Virus record (IMG/VR): IMGVR_UViG_3300032236_000108
Location: 1-40,733 of that record
Origin: a virus
DNA: 40,733 nucleotides
Reading direction: 5' to 3' (one strand)
Below are positions 14,401 to 24,614 of the stretch, in pieces. A program made the translations under genes and the position numbers. Each line of letters starts with the position of its first letter. Position 1 is the first letter of the stretch. Under the pieces are notes generated by a model. It searched no databases. It had not been told where the DNA came from and worked only from the letters and a program-made list of their open reading frames with translations.

Positions 14401-16460
14401 TGGAGTGGGCTAAGACAAAAGAAGGCGTAGAATACTTACGTCAGTTTGGCCTTGAATCTCCTGGAGATATGACATCTATCATTCAGGATAGAATCAACTT
14501 TGTTAAGCGTTACCTTCCAGATGATGCTGCTCGTGCATATGCACTCAAGAATCCAGTTACATCTGTTGGTTTACAGAAGTTTCTTGCTGACAAACTAGAT
14601 ATCCTTTCTCCAATTCACCCATTGGATATTGATTATGGTACAGCAGCAACCCTTGGTAAGACTCAGGTTGCAATGGAACGTGCACAGGATTTAATGAATG
14701 CTGGTTGGAAGAAGTTGGCTAGTGCAGAAAATCCATACCGTTGGCTATGGGCTGATAAGAAGTTTGCTCAGGTTATTGAGAATAAGATTAACATTCTCCA
14801 CCAACAAGGTGTTCCAATCACTGCAGAGTCTATCAATGCTCTACGTCAAGCATCATATCGTGAAGCACTTGATGAGGCAGGTAAAGTGTTCTATACCATC
14901 CGCCGTCAGAATCGTGCGCTCTATGCAGCACGTACAGTGGCAGCATTCCCTTCTGCATCTGCAAATGCACTCTATCGTTTTGGCCGTCTAGGCATCAAGA
15001 ATCCAGCACGCATGATTGGTTTCTTGCGTAACTACTACGGTCTTTATGATTCATTTGGTGTTGATAAAGATGGAAACCCAGTAGATAATCCTGAAGATGC
15101 AACACACATTGTTGTGCCTGGCACAAAGGAAATGGGTCTATTCGGAGAGCAGGGCATTCGCCTAAGCACCAAAGCATTTGGCTTTTTGGCTAATACACCT
15201 GGCCCATCATGGCTTTCGACTATGGCAATTGGGCACTTCTTAGCAAGCCGCCCAGATAATGCAAAGATTACCAAGAGCATTATTGATAATACTATTGGCC
15301 ACTTACCTGGAATGAATTATGATAACCTATTCCCAATGGGTGTAGATTCATCAGTAGGTTCAGGGTTTATTCCTTCATGGCTCAGCGACGCAGTTAAGTA
15401 CCTCAAGGGTAACGACTCAAGTGCTGACTTCCTACAGGTACACCGTATGGTAAATAACTACCAGATGACTCTGTTTGAAATGAAACTTGGCCCTAAGCCA
15501 ACTAACGAATCTGTTATGAAAGAAACTCGTAACTGGTTTGGTCAGCGTGCATTGTGGCGCTTTGCCTCACCATTTGGTATGGCTCCTAAGCAGGATAAGC
15601 CTGGTCAACTATTCCAGGATTACGGCTCACTACTTCTCAAGAAGTACAATGGAGATGCTAACAAAGCACAGGCTGAGATGATGCAGGTTCTTGGAACCAA
15701 CTTCCCAACAGACCGTTACCTCTACCGTGGTAATACTAAGGCTGCGTACATCGCTCCTACATACGAAGGTTATGCCCGTGTATGGCAGGACAACAAGAAT
15801 CTTGCTAAGAAACTTGAGCAGTTGGACCCAAAGGCTGTAGGACTTCTCACCTCAGATATCACTGGGGACCCAGACCCACAGGTCCAGAAGTACCTATCAA
15901 ACCCAGGTACCGCACTTCCTGGTGGAGCATTGCTTAACGCAAAGCCTTTGACACCAGAGCAGTATGAAACAAACCTTACAATTAACCGTGCCTGGAATGC
16001 TTACCGCACAACTAAGGACTCAATCCTTACTCAATTGCGTAAGGCGACTGATAACCCAAAGGCTCGTATTGCTGACTTCCCAGAAGCCAAGGCTGCATGG
16101 AACAACTATGTTGCTCAACTAGCAAAGTACAGCCCACAGTGGTTCGATGACTATAATCAAAATGCTAGTGGAGATAATGCATACACCATGGCTAAGGGCA
16201 TGCAGATGATTGTTAATGACCCAGCCTACAAGAATCGTACAGATAATTATTGGCAGCAAGTTAAGACGTTCATTAATTATCGCAACAAAATGGTTGATGC
16301 TTACAACAGCAAGGAAGCAGATTTAGCAAATGCTAAGACTGCTATCCAGCAAGCATGGGTTTCATATCTACAGAATGACACAGCAGGAGCGTGGGACCCA
16401 CGCCTCCAGCAAATCATTGACAGATATTTTGTAAACGATAGTTTGAAGAGGACTAAATAA
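11430..16460 (+). CDS. Giant virion protein, 1676 aa (probable internal/ejection protein)
   Basis: The largest gene of the window; GTG start overlaps the previous stop by one base. Seen: a Gly/Ala/Val-rich N-terminus (IKDVVGGVLGGVVQGGAGIAS), mostly helical sequence throughout, a coiled-coil-like stretch near residues 700-765 (NKMNKLNEAIQYRDTVYAEY, REHLDTIKANLREAQALVGRL), and a segment rich in small and aromatic residues (AARTVAAFPSASANALYRFG, around 1170). Large proteins of this type in short-tailed phages are ejected with the DNA to form a conduit through the envelope. No enzymatic motif is obvious. Encoded before the scaffold and capsid genes, unlike T7, where the ejection proteins follow. 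Role is inferred from size, composition and context. Confidence 0.6.
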   Translation: MSLFDGFVNTIKDVVGGVLGGVVQGGAGIASTQAAGPQAQAAVPALQAATQHALATSGVKPVGQASTDLLLKASEPVNKVISTVVNRPVATVGLLTDPSSPLYTSEQYGQGFQFSDIAKAYDRSEKVSPFQAMTKSSIFQDSPFGMLSDRLLKEGGVNLQKVNLWDNKDIEKNFVQNPAGKWFTGLGDFVLSNAALGGVTGLAKGALGAGLKATNLTTTITSEADLAKMDALADAHITHLNTKAQMGTPTVFGADVQQLAETKDMNLIVDKVRDYSNNERLPGLIQKATNPSVVKDLLLADKGYMPALERLGTTAPADLWELHDMNSFIKGNVAATGVMPTFEGDALSRTLAAFDQAIAESPAHKEIYDAFLTPEGDVKALGNAYKPVDPKFFAETIGNVRTRVDAVKAAATTRDFGDIGGATEHILGGGLNRPVTALVRFVGTQKPRGYITFSGARPWDGVDEIHSMFDDIRMFTRGETPITTGYEEVTGDLLPIKTTAAEYRNKVVQDFMNAKTSSEKAAVIDELDQRIGHDIARTLGITNKAEIDNFVTTARNILNTSHTALSRDGFAFDAAGRRIIVDPQTQRQLADSVVMLPWGKIERDMRAMVKTFGAITESTPGVAHSAFEGLNKVFSMSVLGRPAYIPKNSMAEPLISAFLSMGHDYMEGSVGTTASNFIKNNTNRILSGVTKITDRSKIKNVNEVISNKMNKLNEAIQYRDTVYAEYENAFNTDSLSPAAQREHLDTIKANLREAQALVGRLEAETDVAVKPYGKLDNIPSLYTLSRRIKFLEDNGVLKLPSGPSYRGTVAELSKFKKPIEPINQQIRDSYAKAVASIYNLSPDILERNAELEKAWKVIDKIVEDSKLATKEQAEILARREGYKQRFYGTKEPHLIKVGDQQMPVESLFDPNKFGDALRSEFSNEDTQELNFLSELRTGSKAGLLARKGPTGIVDINDPVYFEELAYVVNRQMRGDLLVDRVLEGQSPQQIMEWAKTKEGVEYLRQFGLESPGDMTSIIQDRINFVKRYLPDDAARAYALKNPVTSVGLQKFLADKLDILSPIHPLDIDYGTAATLGKTQVAMERAQDLMNAGWKKLASAENPYRWLWADKKFAQVIENKINILHQQGVPITAESINALRQASYREALDEAGKVFYTIRRQNRALYAARTVAAFPSASANALYRFGRLGIKNPARMIGFLRNYYGLYDSFGVDKDGNPVDNPEDATHIVVPGTKEMGLFGEQGIRLSTKAFGFLANTPGPSWLSTMAIGHFLASRPDNAKITKSIIDNTIGHLPGMNYDNLFPMGVDSSVGSGFIPSWLSDAVKYLKGNDSSADFLQVHRMVNNYQMTLFEMKLGPKPTNESVMKETRNWFGQRALWRFASPFGMAPKQDKPGQLFQDYGSLLLKKYNGDANKAQAEMMQVLGTNFPTDRYLYRGNTKAAYIAPTYEGYARVWQDNKNLAKKLEQLDPKAVGLLTSDITGDPDPQVQKYLSNPGTALPGGALLNAKPLTPEQYETNLTINRAWNAYRTTKDSILTQLRKATDNPKARIADFPEAKAAWNNYVAQLAKYSPQWFDDYNQNASGDNAYTMAKGMQMIVNDPAYKNRTDNYWQQVKTFINYRNKMVDAYNSKEADLANAKTAIQQAWVSYLQNDTAGAWDPRLQQIIDRYFVNDSLKRTK

Positions 16461-17122
16461 TGACTACTGGACCAATGCCACAAGCACCTACAATTGTTAT
16501 TTCAGGTGGCGGCTCAAAGGCAGCAAAGACATATGCTTGGGACGGCAGCAAAAAAGTTCTTGCAGCAAACTATAAGAAGAGTTGGTTAAACCTTACTCCT
16601 GAACAACAGCAAAATGTTATGGACTATGCGCAGTCCATTGGCAAGAAGCCTACTATGGCAAAAACTGTATGGGGTGAATTAGTTGATGCCTCTGCCTCAG
16701 AGTATGCAAACGGTAAGCAGAAATCTCCATGGCAAGTCCTTCAGGACAACATGGGTCAGGTTGCAACAAGTTACTCTACAACATCAAAGCAGAACTACGA
16801 CGTTGCTGCCCAGACTGCAGCCATCCACAACTCATACGTTAAATTGGTTGGACGTATGGCTACACCTGAAGAAGTTCAGAACATTATTGATACAGCAAAT
16901 GCTCAGGTAGGAACAGTAAGCAAAACAACTTACGGTCCAGGTGGGTCAACAACAATGACCACTCCAGCACAGACACCTGAGCAGATTGCACAGAGCACGC
17001 TACTTACATCTGAGCAGTACAAGCCAGAACGTGAGCGTGAGCAGAACCTTAACTTTGCAAGTTGGCTAGACACAGCAATGACAGGTGGACCAAAGGCAGC
17101 GGGGAGTTTAACTAATGGCTGA
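16460..17122 (+). CDS. Structural-block protein, 220 aa
   Basis: TAATG-coupled to the giant gene. A compact region (WDGSKKVLAANYKKSWLNLT, EQQQNVMDYAQSIGKKPTMAKTVWGELVDASA) is followed by a Thr/Gln-rich tail. No family recognised. Its coupling to the two large neighbours suggests a virion or ejection-complex component. Confidence 0.6.
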   Translation: MTTGPMPQAPTIVISGGGSKAAKTYAWDGSKKVLAANYKKSWLNLTPEQQQNVMDYAQSIGKKPTMAKTVWGELVDASASEYANGKQKSPWQVLQDNMGQVATSYSTTSKQNYDVAAQTAAIHNSYVKLVGRMATPEEVQNIIDTANAQVGTVSKTTYGPGGSTTMTTPAQTPEQIAQSTLLTSEQYKPEREREQNLNFASWLDTAMTGGPKAAGSLTNG

Positions 17123-18008
17123 TACTACGCAGACTACAGTAGACCCGATGCTCGTTGGCATCACAGAGGCAATGGTTGCTGCTCACCCAGAACTAGCCGA
17201 TGTGCGTGCCCTCTATGTTAAGGGTGATTATGCTGGTGCCCTTAATAAACTTTACGGTACAGATTTCTTTAAGACTACTGGCGCAAGCAAGTTTACAAAC
17301 CAGCAACTCAAGGCTAACCAACCTGGTGTATATGAAGATACCATCCAGAATACTTGGCTTCCAACTCTCAAGAATTATGCAACTCAGAATGGCCTACAAG
17401 TCAGCGATGCAAACCTAGAGACAATTGCCCGTAAGGCATTTGACATGGGCCTTACTCCAACTGCCGCTGGCACAATGGAACTCTTTAAGACAAAGATGGA
17501 CGAAAAGGGAAATGTAATTCCCAATCAGTACATTTCTGGCATTACTGGTGGTACAGCAAGCACTGCTCGTCAGAACCTAGCAACAATGAATGCTGACTAC
17601 GGTGCAGGTTTTAGCAATGACTGGGTAGCAAATGCTGCAGAGTCAGTAGCGACTGGTGCAACTACAGAACAGTATTGGTCAGACCAAGTTAAGGCTCAGG
17701 CTGCAGGCGCATTTCCAGCATGGGCAGAACAAATCAAGGCTGGTCAGACAATGAAGCAAATCGCTTCGCCATACATTCAAACTTATGCTAACATACTTGG
17801 CATAGACCCAGCAGCAATTACTCTTAATGACAACCTTATTAAGCAGGGCTTGCAAGGTACAGACCCTGCTAAGCCTGGCGCTATGCCACTCTGGCAATTT
17901 GAAAAGCAGGTCCGTCAGGACCCACGTTGGGCAACAAGTAAGGACGCTATGGATAGTCTGAATGCAACTGGCGCAACAATTCTTCGTCAATGGGGGTTGA
18001 TGTCCTAA
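17115..18008 (+). CDS. Structural-block protein, 297 aa
   Basis: Overlaps the previous gene by 8 nt. Globular alpha-helical sequence with several short repeats of a helix-turn type (NLETIARKAFDMGLTPTAAG, AGQTMKQIASPYIQTYANIL). No known family recognised. Together with the genes on either side it forms a four-gene coupled block that is likely to be co-packaged in the virion; that is inference. Confidence 0.6.
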   Translation: MADTTQTTVDPMLVGITEAMVAAHPELADVRALYVKGDYAGALNKLYGTDFFKTTGASKFTNQQLKANQPGVYEDTIQNTWLPTLKNYATQNGLQVSDANLETIARKAFDMGLTPTAAGTMELFKTKMDEKGNVIPNQYISGITGGTASTARQNLATMNADYGAGFSNDWVANAAESVATGATTEQYWSDQVKAQAAGAFPAWAEQIKAGQTMKQIASPYIQTYANILGIDPAAITLNDNLIKQGLQGTDPAKPGAMPLWQFEKQVRQDPRWATSKDAMDSLNATGATILRQWGLMS

Positions 18009-19267
18009 TGGCAAAAGCAAGCGTAGATGAATTTGGCGATGCTGGTTCTACACCAGTATCAAACTTATCAAGCATAGCCTCACAAGCAGCCAACGCAATT
18101 CTTACAGGCAAGGCTCTTCCTACAGCAGCAACATCTTCTGGCTACGCAGCAGCGCAAGCACAGGAAGCAGCAGCGGCTCAAGCAGCAAAAGAAGCAGAAG
18201 CAGCCCGTGCCGCAAAGGAAGCAGAAGCAACGGCAGCAGCAAAGGCTGCAGCAGATAAGACTGCAGCGGATAGAGCAGCAGCCGATAAGGCAGCAGCAGA
18301 AGCCGCCGCAGCACAGGGCAAGACAGTTGCAGATTTACAGAAACAACTTGCTGACCTCAAGACTGCTAATGCTACACAGACTGCATTGGCTCAGGCTAAT
18401 ACTCAGCAGCAACAGCAGAACGCAATCACGATGCTTACCCAGACATTTATTAACTACGGGCTTAGCGCGGATATCGCTGGTGCTGTAACTAATCTTGTAC
18501 AACAGGGCTACACAGCAGACACCATTCAGGTAATGGCTCAGGACCCAAAGGGTACAAACCCATTGGCTCAGGCATTCCAGCAACGCTTCCCAGCAAACGC
18601 TGCACGTATGGCTGCAGGACTTCCAGTCCTTAGCCCAGCACAGTACATTGCTAATGAGCAGGGTTATGCACAGGTTATGCGTGCTTACGGATTGAATCCA
18701 AGTTTCGCTACTAACAAGGATGTCTTCACTAAACTCCTTACCAATGATGTTAGCCCAACAGAACTCAATGGCCGTGTCAATACAGCCAAGCAGGTGATTG
18801 AAAACACAGACCCTGCAGTAGCAGAGCAACTTCAGACTTACTATGGCCTAAGCCAAGGTGACATGATTGCTCATGTACTTGACCCAAGCATTGCAACTCC
18901 AATCCTTGAGAAGCAAATCAGTACATCTCAGATTGGTGCAGAGGCTGCACGTTATGGTGCAAATGTTGGTCAGTCTTATGCAGAGCAGTTGAGTAACCTC
19001 GGTGTTACACAGGCTCAAGCAGGACAAGGATTCCAGAACATTGCACAGCAACTTCCTGGAACTCAGGAACTAGCAACTCGTTACGCTGGCTACACACCAG
19101 CAGGACAAATTGGTCAGGAACTTCAAGCGGCAACGTTTGGAACTACTGGCGCTATCCAAGCACAGCAAGACTTAGAGCGTCTTAAGACTCAAGAAATTTC
19201 CCAGTTCTCTGGCTCATCAGGAGCAGGTAAGGGAAGCCTCATGGGCGCTGAAGAAGGCGTTTCCTAA
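18008..19267 (+). CDS. Ala-rich coiled-coil structural protein, 419 aa
   Basis: I start it at the ATG at 18008 (MAKASVDEFGDAG), which overlaps the previous stop as TAATG; an ATG 18 nt upstream is also open. Residues 45-110 are a TolA-like Ala/Lys/Glu/Asp helix (AKEAEAARAAKEAEATAAAK), continuing into VADLQKQLADLKTA. A helical domain follows, with QQGYTADTIQVMAQDPKG and SAEAARYGANVG-like sequence. Probably a rod-like internal virion or tail component. The 126-nt gap before the scaffold gene holds nothing I can identify except its ribosome-binding site. Confidence 0.6.
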   Translation: MAKASVDEFGDAGSTPVSNLSSIASQAANAILTGKALPTAATSSGYAAAQAQEAAAAQAAKEAEAARAAKEAEATAAAKAAADKTAADRAAADKAAAEAAAAQGKTVADLQKQLADLKTANATQTALAQANTQQQQQNAITMLTQTFINYGLSADIAGAVTNLVQQGYTADTIQVMAQDPKGTNPLAQAFQQRFPANAARMAAGLPVLSPAQYIANEQGYAQVMRAYGLNPSFATNKDVFTKLLTNDVSPTELNGRVNTAKQVIENTDPAVAEQLQTYYGLSQGDMIAHVLDPSIATPILEKQISTSQIGAEAARYGANVGQSYAEQLSNLGVTQAQAGQGFQNIAQQLPGTQELATRYAGYTPAGQIGQELQAATFGTTGAIQAQQDLERLKTQEISQFSGSSGAGKGSLMGAEEGVS

Positions 19268-19393
19268 AACATAGAATCCGTACAGACTGACCAGCATCTG
19301 CTACGCGTACATAGACTGGAAGTGGGAGCCAAGTACTTCTTCCCCTGGAAGTAATTGCGGCCTGCGTCTCAAACAAACGAAAGGGAGTGCCAT

Positions 19394-19882
19394 ATGGCAA
19401 ACCAATATGAAGATGACGACTTCGATGATGTCGAAGAAACTCAAGACCAAAACGGCCCAGCGAATCTTCGCAAGGCATTGAAGCGAGCAGAAAAAGAGAA
19501 GAAAGAATTAGCGGAACAATTGGCTGCTATTCAGACTGACCTACGTTCACGCTCAGTCAAGGAAGTATTGGCAACTAAGGGCGTACCAGATAAAGTCGCA
19601 AAGTTTATTCCTAGCGACGTTACTACGCCAGAACAGATTGATTCATGGCTTACTGAAAACTCCGATGTATTCGGATTCGCTAAGACAGAAGAGGCTGTTC
19701 AAGCCAACGAGGAAACTCAGGCAAACGTTGCTTCGTACCAACGAATCAACGCAGCAACCCAGAATGCAAACACTCCAAGCCGCGACCAGGATTTGGCCGC
19801 AAAGTTGGCTGGAGTTAAATCTCTCGAAGAATTGAATGCATTGACTGGAAACCCATCAGCCCGATTTACTCGTGGTAAATAA
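19394..19882 (+). CDS. Capsid scaffolding protein
   Basis: A 162-aa acidic, helical protein immediately before the major capsid gene. Start ATG at 19394 with GGGAG upstream; an in-frame ATG 39 nt earlier lacks a site. Seen: a very acidic N-terminus (QYEDDDFDDVEETQD), a charged coiled coil (NLRKALKRAEKEKKELAEQL), and a C-terminus with small basic ending (ARFTRGK) suited to binding the capsid shell. Composition, length and position are those of phage scaffolds, which guide procapsid assembly and then leave. Confidence 0.8.
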   Translation: MANQYEDDDFDDVEETQDQNGPANLRKALKRAEKEKKELAEQLAAIQTDLRSRSVKEVLATKGVPDKVAKFIPSDVTTPEQIDSWLTENSDVFGFAKTEEAVQANEETQANVASYQRINAATQNANTPSRDQDLAAKLAGVKSLEELNALTGNPSARFTRGK

Positions 19883-19918
19883 TCCATCCGCACAAACCTT
19901 ATAGAAAGAAGGTGACGC

Positions 19919-20956
19919 ATGACTAACGCATATACAGATACATCCAGCGGGTCCCTAGGTAACTACCTAGTACAGACAGCGTATGACCGCTATGTCGAAT
20001 TCGCACTTCGTGCTGTACCAATGGTACGCGACGTTGCAGACAAGCGCCCAGTACAGCAAGCAATGCCAGGTTCTTCAGTAGTCTTCCAGATTTACACAGA
20101 CCTTGCACAGGCTACAACCGCACTCTCAGAAACAACTGACCCAGATGCAGTAGCACTTGGTAACACAACACAAGTTTCTGTCACACTACAGGAATACGGA
20201 AATGCTTCACTTGCAACACGCAAGTTGGAACTCTTCTCACTCTCAGATGTTGACCCAGCAATCGCTGACATCATCGCCTTCAACATGGCTGACTCACTTG
20301 ATACAGTTGCACTTGCAACTCTTATCGGTGGTACAAACGCTATTGCTGAAGTTAACGGCGCTGCTGTATCTACCTACGCAGGTACATACACCAACGGCAC
20401 AACACAGAAGTCAATCCTCTCAACTGACACAATCAAGTCTCGTGACATTCGTTTGGCTGTTGCTAAACTACGTGCTAACAAGGCTGTCCCACGTCAGGGA
20501 GAATACTACTGGTGTGGTATCCACCCAGAAGTTTCACATGACCTCCGCGCTGAGACAGGCTCAGGCGGATGGCGTGATGACCACAAGTTCTCAGAGACAG
20601 GTGCTTCTGAGTTCTGGCCAGGAACAATCGGAACATACGAAGGTGCTATGTTCGTAGAGTCTCCACGTATGGCTAACTTCGCTGACGGTACAGGTTCTGG
20701 TTCAGCATCAGGTACTTTCGGTACTTCTTCATACGTCAACGCAACTGGTGGTGTTCGTGTATTCCGTACACTCGTCGCTGGTAAGCAGGCTCTTGCAGAA
20801 GCAGTGGCTGAAGAACCACACGTAATCTTCGGTCCAATCGTTGACAAGTTGATGCGTTTCCGTCCAATCGGATGGTACGGCGTACTTGGATGGGCACGTT
20901 ACCGTGAACCATCACTCGTTCGAATTGAGTCAACTTCGAGCATCCACACCGCTTAG
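19919..20956 (+). CDS. Major capsid protein
   Basis: A 345-aa protein after the scaffold gene, with AGAAGG ribosome-binding site. Seen: an N-terminal arm (YDRYVEFALRAVPMVRDVAD), PGSSVVFQIYTDLAQATTALSETTDPD, then VTLQEYGNASLATRKLELFS, YYWCGIHPEVSHDLRAETGS and a C-terminal YGVLGWARYREPSLVRIEST. This arrangement is typical of HK97-fold capsid proteins of the N4-gp56-like type, where VTLxEYG and the late WYG/LGWARY segments recur. A hairpin terminator just downstream may hold down expression of the following tail genes relative to capsid. Confidence 0.85.
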   Translation: MTNAYTDTSSGSLGNYLVQTAYDRYVEFALRAVPMVRDVADKRPVQQAMPGSSVVFQIYTDLAQATTALSETTDPDAVALGNTTQVSVTLQEYGNASLATRKLELFSLSDVDPAIADIIAFNMADSLDTVALATLIGGTNAIAEVNGAAVSTYAGTYTNGTTQKSILSTDTIKSRDIRLAVAKLRANKAVPRQGEYYWCGIHPEVSHDLRAETGSGGWRDDHKFSETGASEFWPGTIGTYEGAMFVESPRMANFADGTGSGSASGTFGTSSYVNATGGVRVFRTLVAGKQALAEAVAEEPHVIFGPIVDKLMRFRPIGWYGVLGWARYREPSLVRIESTSSIHTA

Positions 20957-20975
20957 TAATTAAGCAATCGTAGTT

Positions 20976-21001
20976 GAGGGGGCGGGGCAACCCGCCCTCT
21001 C
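20976..21001 (+). terminator. Hairpin terminator after major capsid gene
   Basis: 11-bp G/C-rich stem (one G-T pair) closed by a GCAA loop: GAGGGGGCGGG / CCCGCCCTCTC. The 3' flank TCTACACC has few T residues, so it may be a partial terminator or an mRNA-protecting hairpin. It separates abundant capsid message from the tail genes. Confidence 0.65.
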
Positions 21002-21023
21002 TCTACACCAAACAAGGAGAGAC

Positions 21024-21281
21024 ATGGCATATCAATTCACACCACCAACAGTTGATGAAACCCCAGGCGGATTCGGAAGACTTATGTGGCGTTATCGTAT
21101 TGCACGCGGAGACAGCATCCTTGTCAATGGAACAGTAGTTACACGTCTTCGCACACCAGGTGTGGACCAATGCCTTGAGGCTGACTATTACTACCTCGGC
21201 GGACATGTCTACATTATCTCAGATGTAGAGAGAACAATTTTAATTAACGCTGGTTACGGCGCAAACATTACAACAGTTTAA
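21024..21281 (+). CDS. Small head-tail or tail protein, 85 aa
   Basis: Strong AAGGAGAG site before the ATG. Beta-rich sequence (MWRYRIARGDSILVNGTVVTR, GGHVYIISDVERTILINAGYG) resembling small connector or head-decoration proteins. First gene after the capsid terminator. No family recognised. Confidence 0.6.
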   Translation: MAYQFTPPTVDETPGGFGRLMWRYRIARGDSILVNGTVVTRLRTPGVDQCLEADYYYLGGHVYIISDVERTILINAGYGANITTV

Positions 21282-21290
21282 GGAGTAGGT

Positions 21291-22801
<1,511 letters not shown>

Positions 22802-22814
22802 TACACTAAGCAAT

Positions 22815-23915
22815 ATGAAGATTGCTGTGTATGCTATAGCAAAGGATGAAATACTCCATTGCGAAAGATGGGCAGAGGCAACCAAAGGTGCGGACTATCG
22901 CATCGTTGCTGACACTGGTTCCACAGATGGCACTCAAGAAAAGTTAAAAGAACTTGGTGTTACGGTACATCAGATTCATGTAAAGCCTTGGCGCTTTGAC
23001 ATGGCACGTAACGCATCATTAGCACTTGTCCCAGATGATGTAGATGTATGTTTGCAGTTAGATATGGACGAAGTTCCAGAACCTGACTTCTTCAAGAAGG
23101 TACGCAAGTACTGGGTACCTGGCTCAGATATGGGCTGGATTTCCATGAAGACAGATGCTAACAAGTGGGAACGAGATAGACTTCATAGCAGATGGAATTG
23201 GATATGGAAATATAATATCCATGAAGTAAACATCTGGTATGGCAAGGGCGAAGCAAAGGACTGCGATGTTCGCCAGGCAGTGATTCACCATCTGCCAGAT
23301 AACAATAAGTCCCGTGGTCAATACCTTGGAATGCTTGAAGAAGGCGTCAAGGAATATAAAGATGATGCACGCATGTGGACATACATGACACGTGAGTATT
23401 TCTTCTATGCCAAATGGGAAGATGTTATCCGTAGCGCAGAAGAAAAAATAAAACTTGGTGGTTGGGACGTAGAGTCCGCCGCCGTCTGCCGATGGGCAGG
23501 AGAAGCAGCACATCAACTTGGTAAAGAAGAAGAAGCCAGGACTTGGTATGAAAAGGGAGTAGAGATACTTCCAGGCCAAGGCGAGCCGCAGTTTAGCGTA
23601 GCCATGGATGCATACCGAAAACAAGAATGGCAGCGTTGTTTAGACGCTGCAATAGACGCCTTAGAGTCTCCCCGCTCTAACCATTACTGCTACGAATCAG
23701 CAGTGTGGGACTGGAAAGCCTACGATTTAGCAGGCATTGCAGCCTTCAACCTCAAGCACATAGATGAGGCAATCACCTTTACGCAAGAAGCGGCAAAGGC
23801 TAATGGTCCAGAGAATGAGCGCATTATGCGCAACCTAGAGTTCTTTAAGAAAGTGAAAGATGAATCATCAGCACACAAGCAAAGTTCTAGCATGGGGAAT
23901 AAACGAAAAGTATGA
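22815..23915 (+). CDS. GT2-family glycosyltransferase with TPR-like C-terminus
   Basis: A 366-aa enzyme, probably transferring a sugar to a protein. Seen: VYAIAKDEILHCERW (5-19), ADTGSTDGT (32-40), the RFDMARN motif (60-66), and the metal/sugar site LDMDE (82-86), all typical of GT2 enzymes of the SunS-like/TPR-glycosyltransferase group. From about residue 190 the protein is helical with TPR-like repeats (EEARTWYEKGVEILPGQGEP, RKQEWQRCLDAAIDALES, FNLKHIDEAITFTQEAAKAN). It directly follows the collagen-like fibre gene, and I propose that fibre as the acceptor. No clear Shine-Dalgarno sequence precedes it, so translation may be coupled to the fibre gene. Its 3' end overlaps the next gene by 56 nt. 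Confidence 0.85.
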   Translation: MKIAVYAIAKDEILHCERWAEATKGADYRIVADTGSTDGTQEKLKELGVTVHQIHVKPWRFDMARNASLALVPDDVDVCLQLDMDEVPEPDFFKKVRKYWVPGSDMGWISMKTDANKWERDRLHSRWNWIWKYNIHEVNIWYGKGEAKDCDVRQAVIHHLPDNNKSRGQYLGMLEEGVKEYKDDARMWTYMTREYFFYAKWEDVIRSAEEKIKLGGWDVESAAVCRWAGEAAHQLGKEEEARTWYEKGVEILPGQGEPQFSVAMDAYRKQEWQRCLDAAIDALESPRSNHYCYESAVWDWKAYDLAGIAAFNLKHIDEAITFTQEAAKANGPENERIMRNLEFFKKVKDESSAHKQSSSMGNKRKV

Positions 23916-24303
23916 CTCAGTTCCGTTACTTTATGGATGCACTGATTGTGAAGAGACTTCGGCTACCCCGTTCACGTATGAAGAAGTTGACACTGGCCAT
24001 TCTAGGCATACTGATTATGTACAAGGTTGCTTCGGCTGTAAAGCAGAAACTCTCCAACTAAGTACAGGAGATGCAGGACGCTCTGATTCCATGAGCGACA
24101 AGAAGTGGAACGCAGAACTTAACGCCTACAGAGATGCAAGAGCGCAAGGTGTTCAGCCAGCAGGTACAACCATGAAGGCTGTCAAAGACGCAATGGATGC
24201 AAGCGACAAATTGGGAGCAGCGTACAACGCTGATGTCATGCCATCCGTAGAAAAGATTACCAAGCAAAGTGCTGCGGTATTAAAACACACAGGAGACATC
24301 TAA
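23860..24303 (+). CDS. Protein with N-terminal Cys pairs, 147 aa
   Basis: Seen: VLAWGINEKYDSVPLLYGCTDC and YVQGCFGCKAETLQL, two CxxC pairs forming a likely zinc site, then a helical region (KWNAELNAYRDARAQGVQP, MKAVKDAMDASDKLGAAY). I recognise similar proteins in actinobacterial and freshwater phages near tail genes, without known role. Start lies within the end of the glycosyltransferase; stop overlaps the next ATG (TAATG). Confidence 0.65.
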   Translation: MNHQHTSKVLAWGINEKYDSVPLLYGCTDCEETSATPFTYEEVDTGHSRHTDYVQGCFGCKAETLQLSTGDAGRSDSMSDKKWNAELNAYRDARAQGVQPAGTTMKAVKDAMDASDKLGAAYNADVMPSVEKITKQSAAVLKHTGDI

Positions 24304-24434
24304 TGGCAACAAAGAAAATCTCACCAGCCATGAAGAAGAAGGCTTATGCCATGGCAGAGAAGGTTGAGTCAAAAGTCGAGAAGGCTAAAGAATTAGAAAA
24401 GGGCATCAAGATGCTCAAGAAGAAGAGCAAGTAA
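24303..24434 (+). CDS. Lys-rich mini-protein, 43 aa
   Basis: Begins MATKKISPAMKKKAYAMAEK and ends MLKKKSK; more than a third Lys, helical. Bounded by TAATG overlaps on both sides. Probably binds DNA or RNA or is packaged as counter-ion; inference. Confidence 0.6.
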   Translation: MATKKISPAMKKKAYAMAEKVESKVEKAKELEKGIKMLKKKSK

Positions 24435-24613
24435 TGACAGCGCATAAGGGCATGGGCTTTAAGGCCGCAGCAAAGTCAATCGCTAAGAAGCAAGGTATTC
24501 CAATGGAACGTGCTGGAGCAATTCTTGCAGCAGGTGCACGCAAGGCAAGCCCAGCAGCAAAGAAGGCAAACCCGAACCTCAAGAAGGTTCTTCCAGCAAA
24601 GAAGGGAAAGTAA
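24434..24613 (+). CDS. Basic conserved phage mini-protein, 59 aa
   Basis: Seen: GFKAAAKSIAKKQGIPMERA then GAILAAGARKASPAAKKANPNLKKV. From memory the arrangement IAKKQGI..E.A.AILA...R.ASPAAK..NP.L..V recurs in small phage proteins in structural blocks. Strongly basic; possible nucleic-acid or capsid binder. TAATG-coupled. Confidence 0.65.
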   Translation: MTAHKGMGFKAAAKSIAKKQGIPMERAGAILAAGARKASPAAKKANPNLKKVLPAKKGK

Positions 24614-24614
24614 C

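Noticed and set aside
18335-18829. 164-aa minus-strand ORF rich in Cys, Leu and Ser
   Set aside because: Antisense shadow of the Ala/Gln-rich structural gene; composition follows from the complementary codons.
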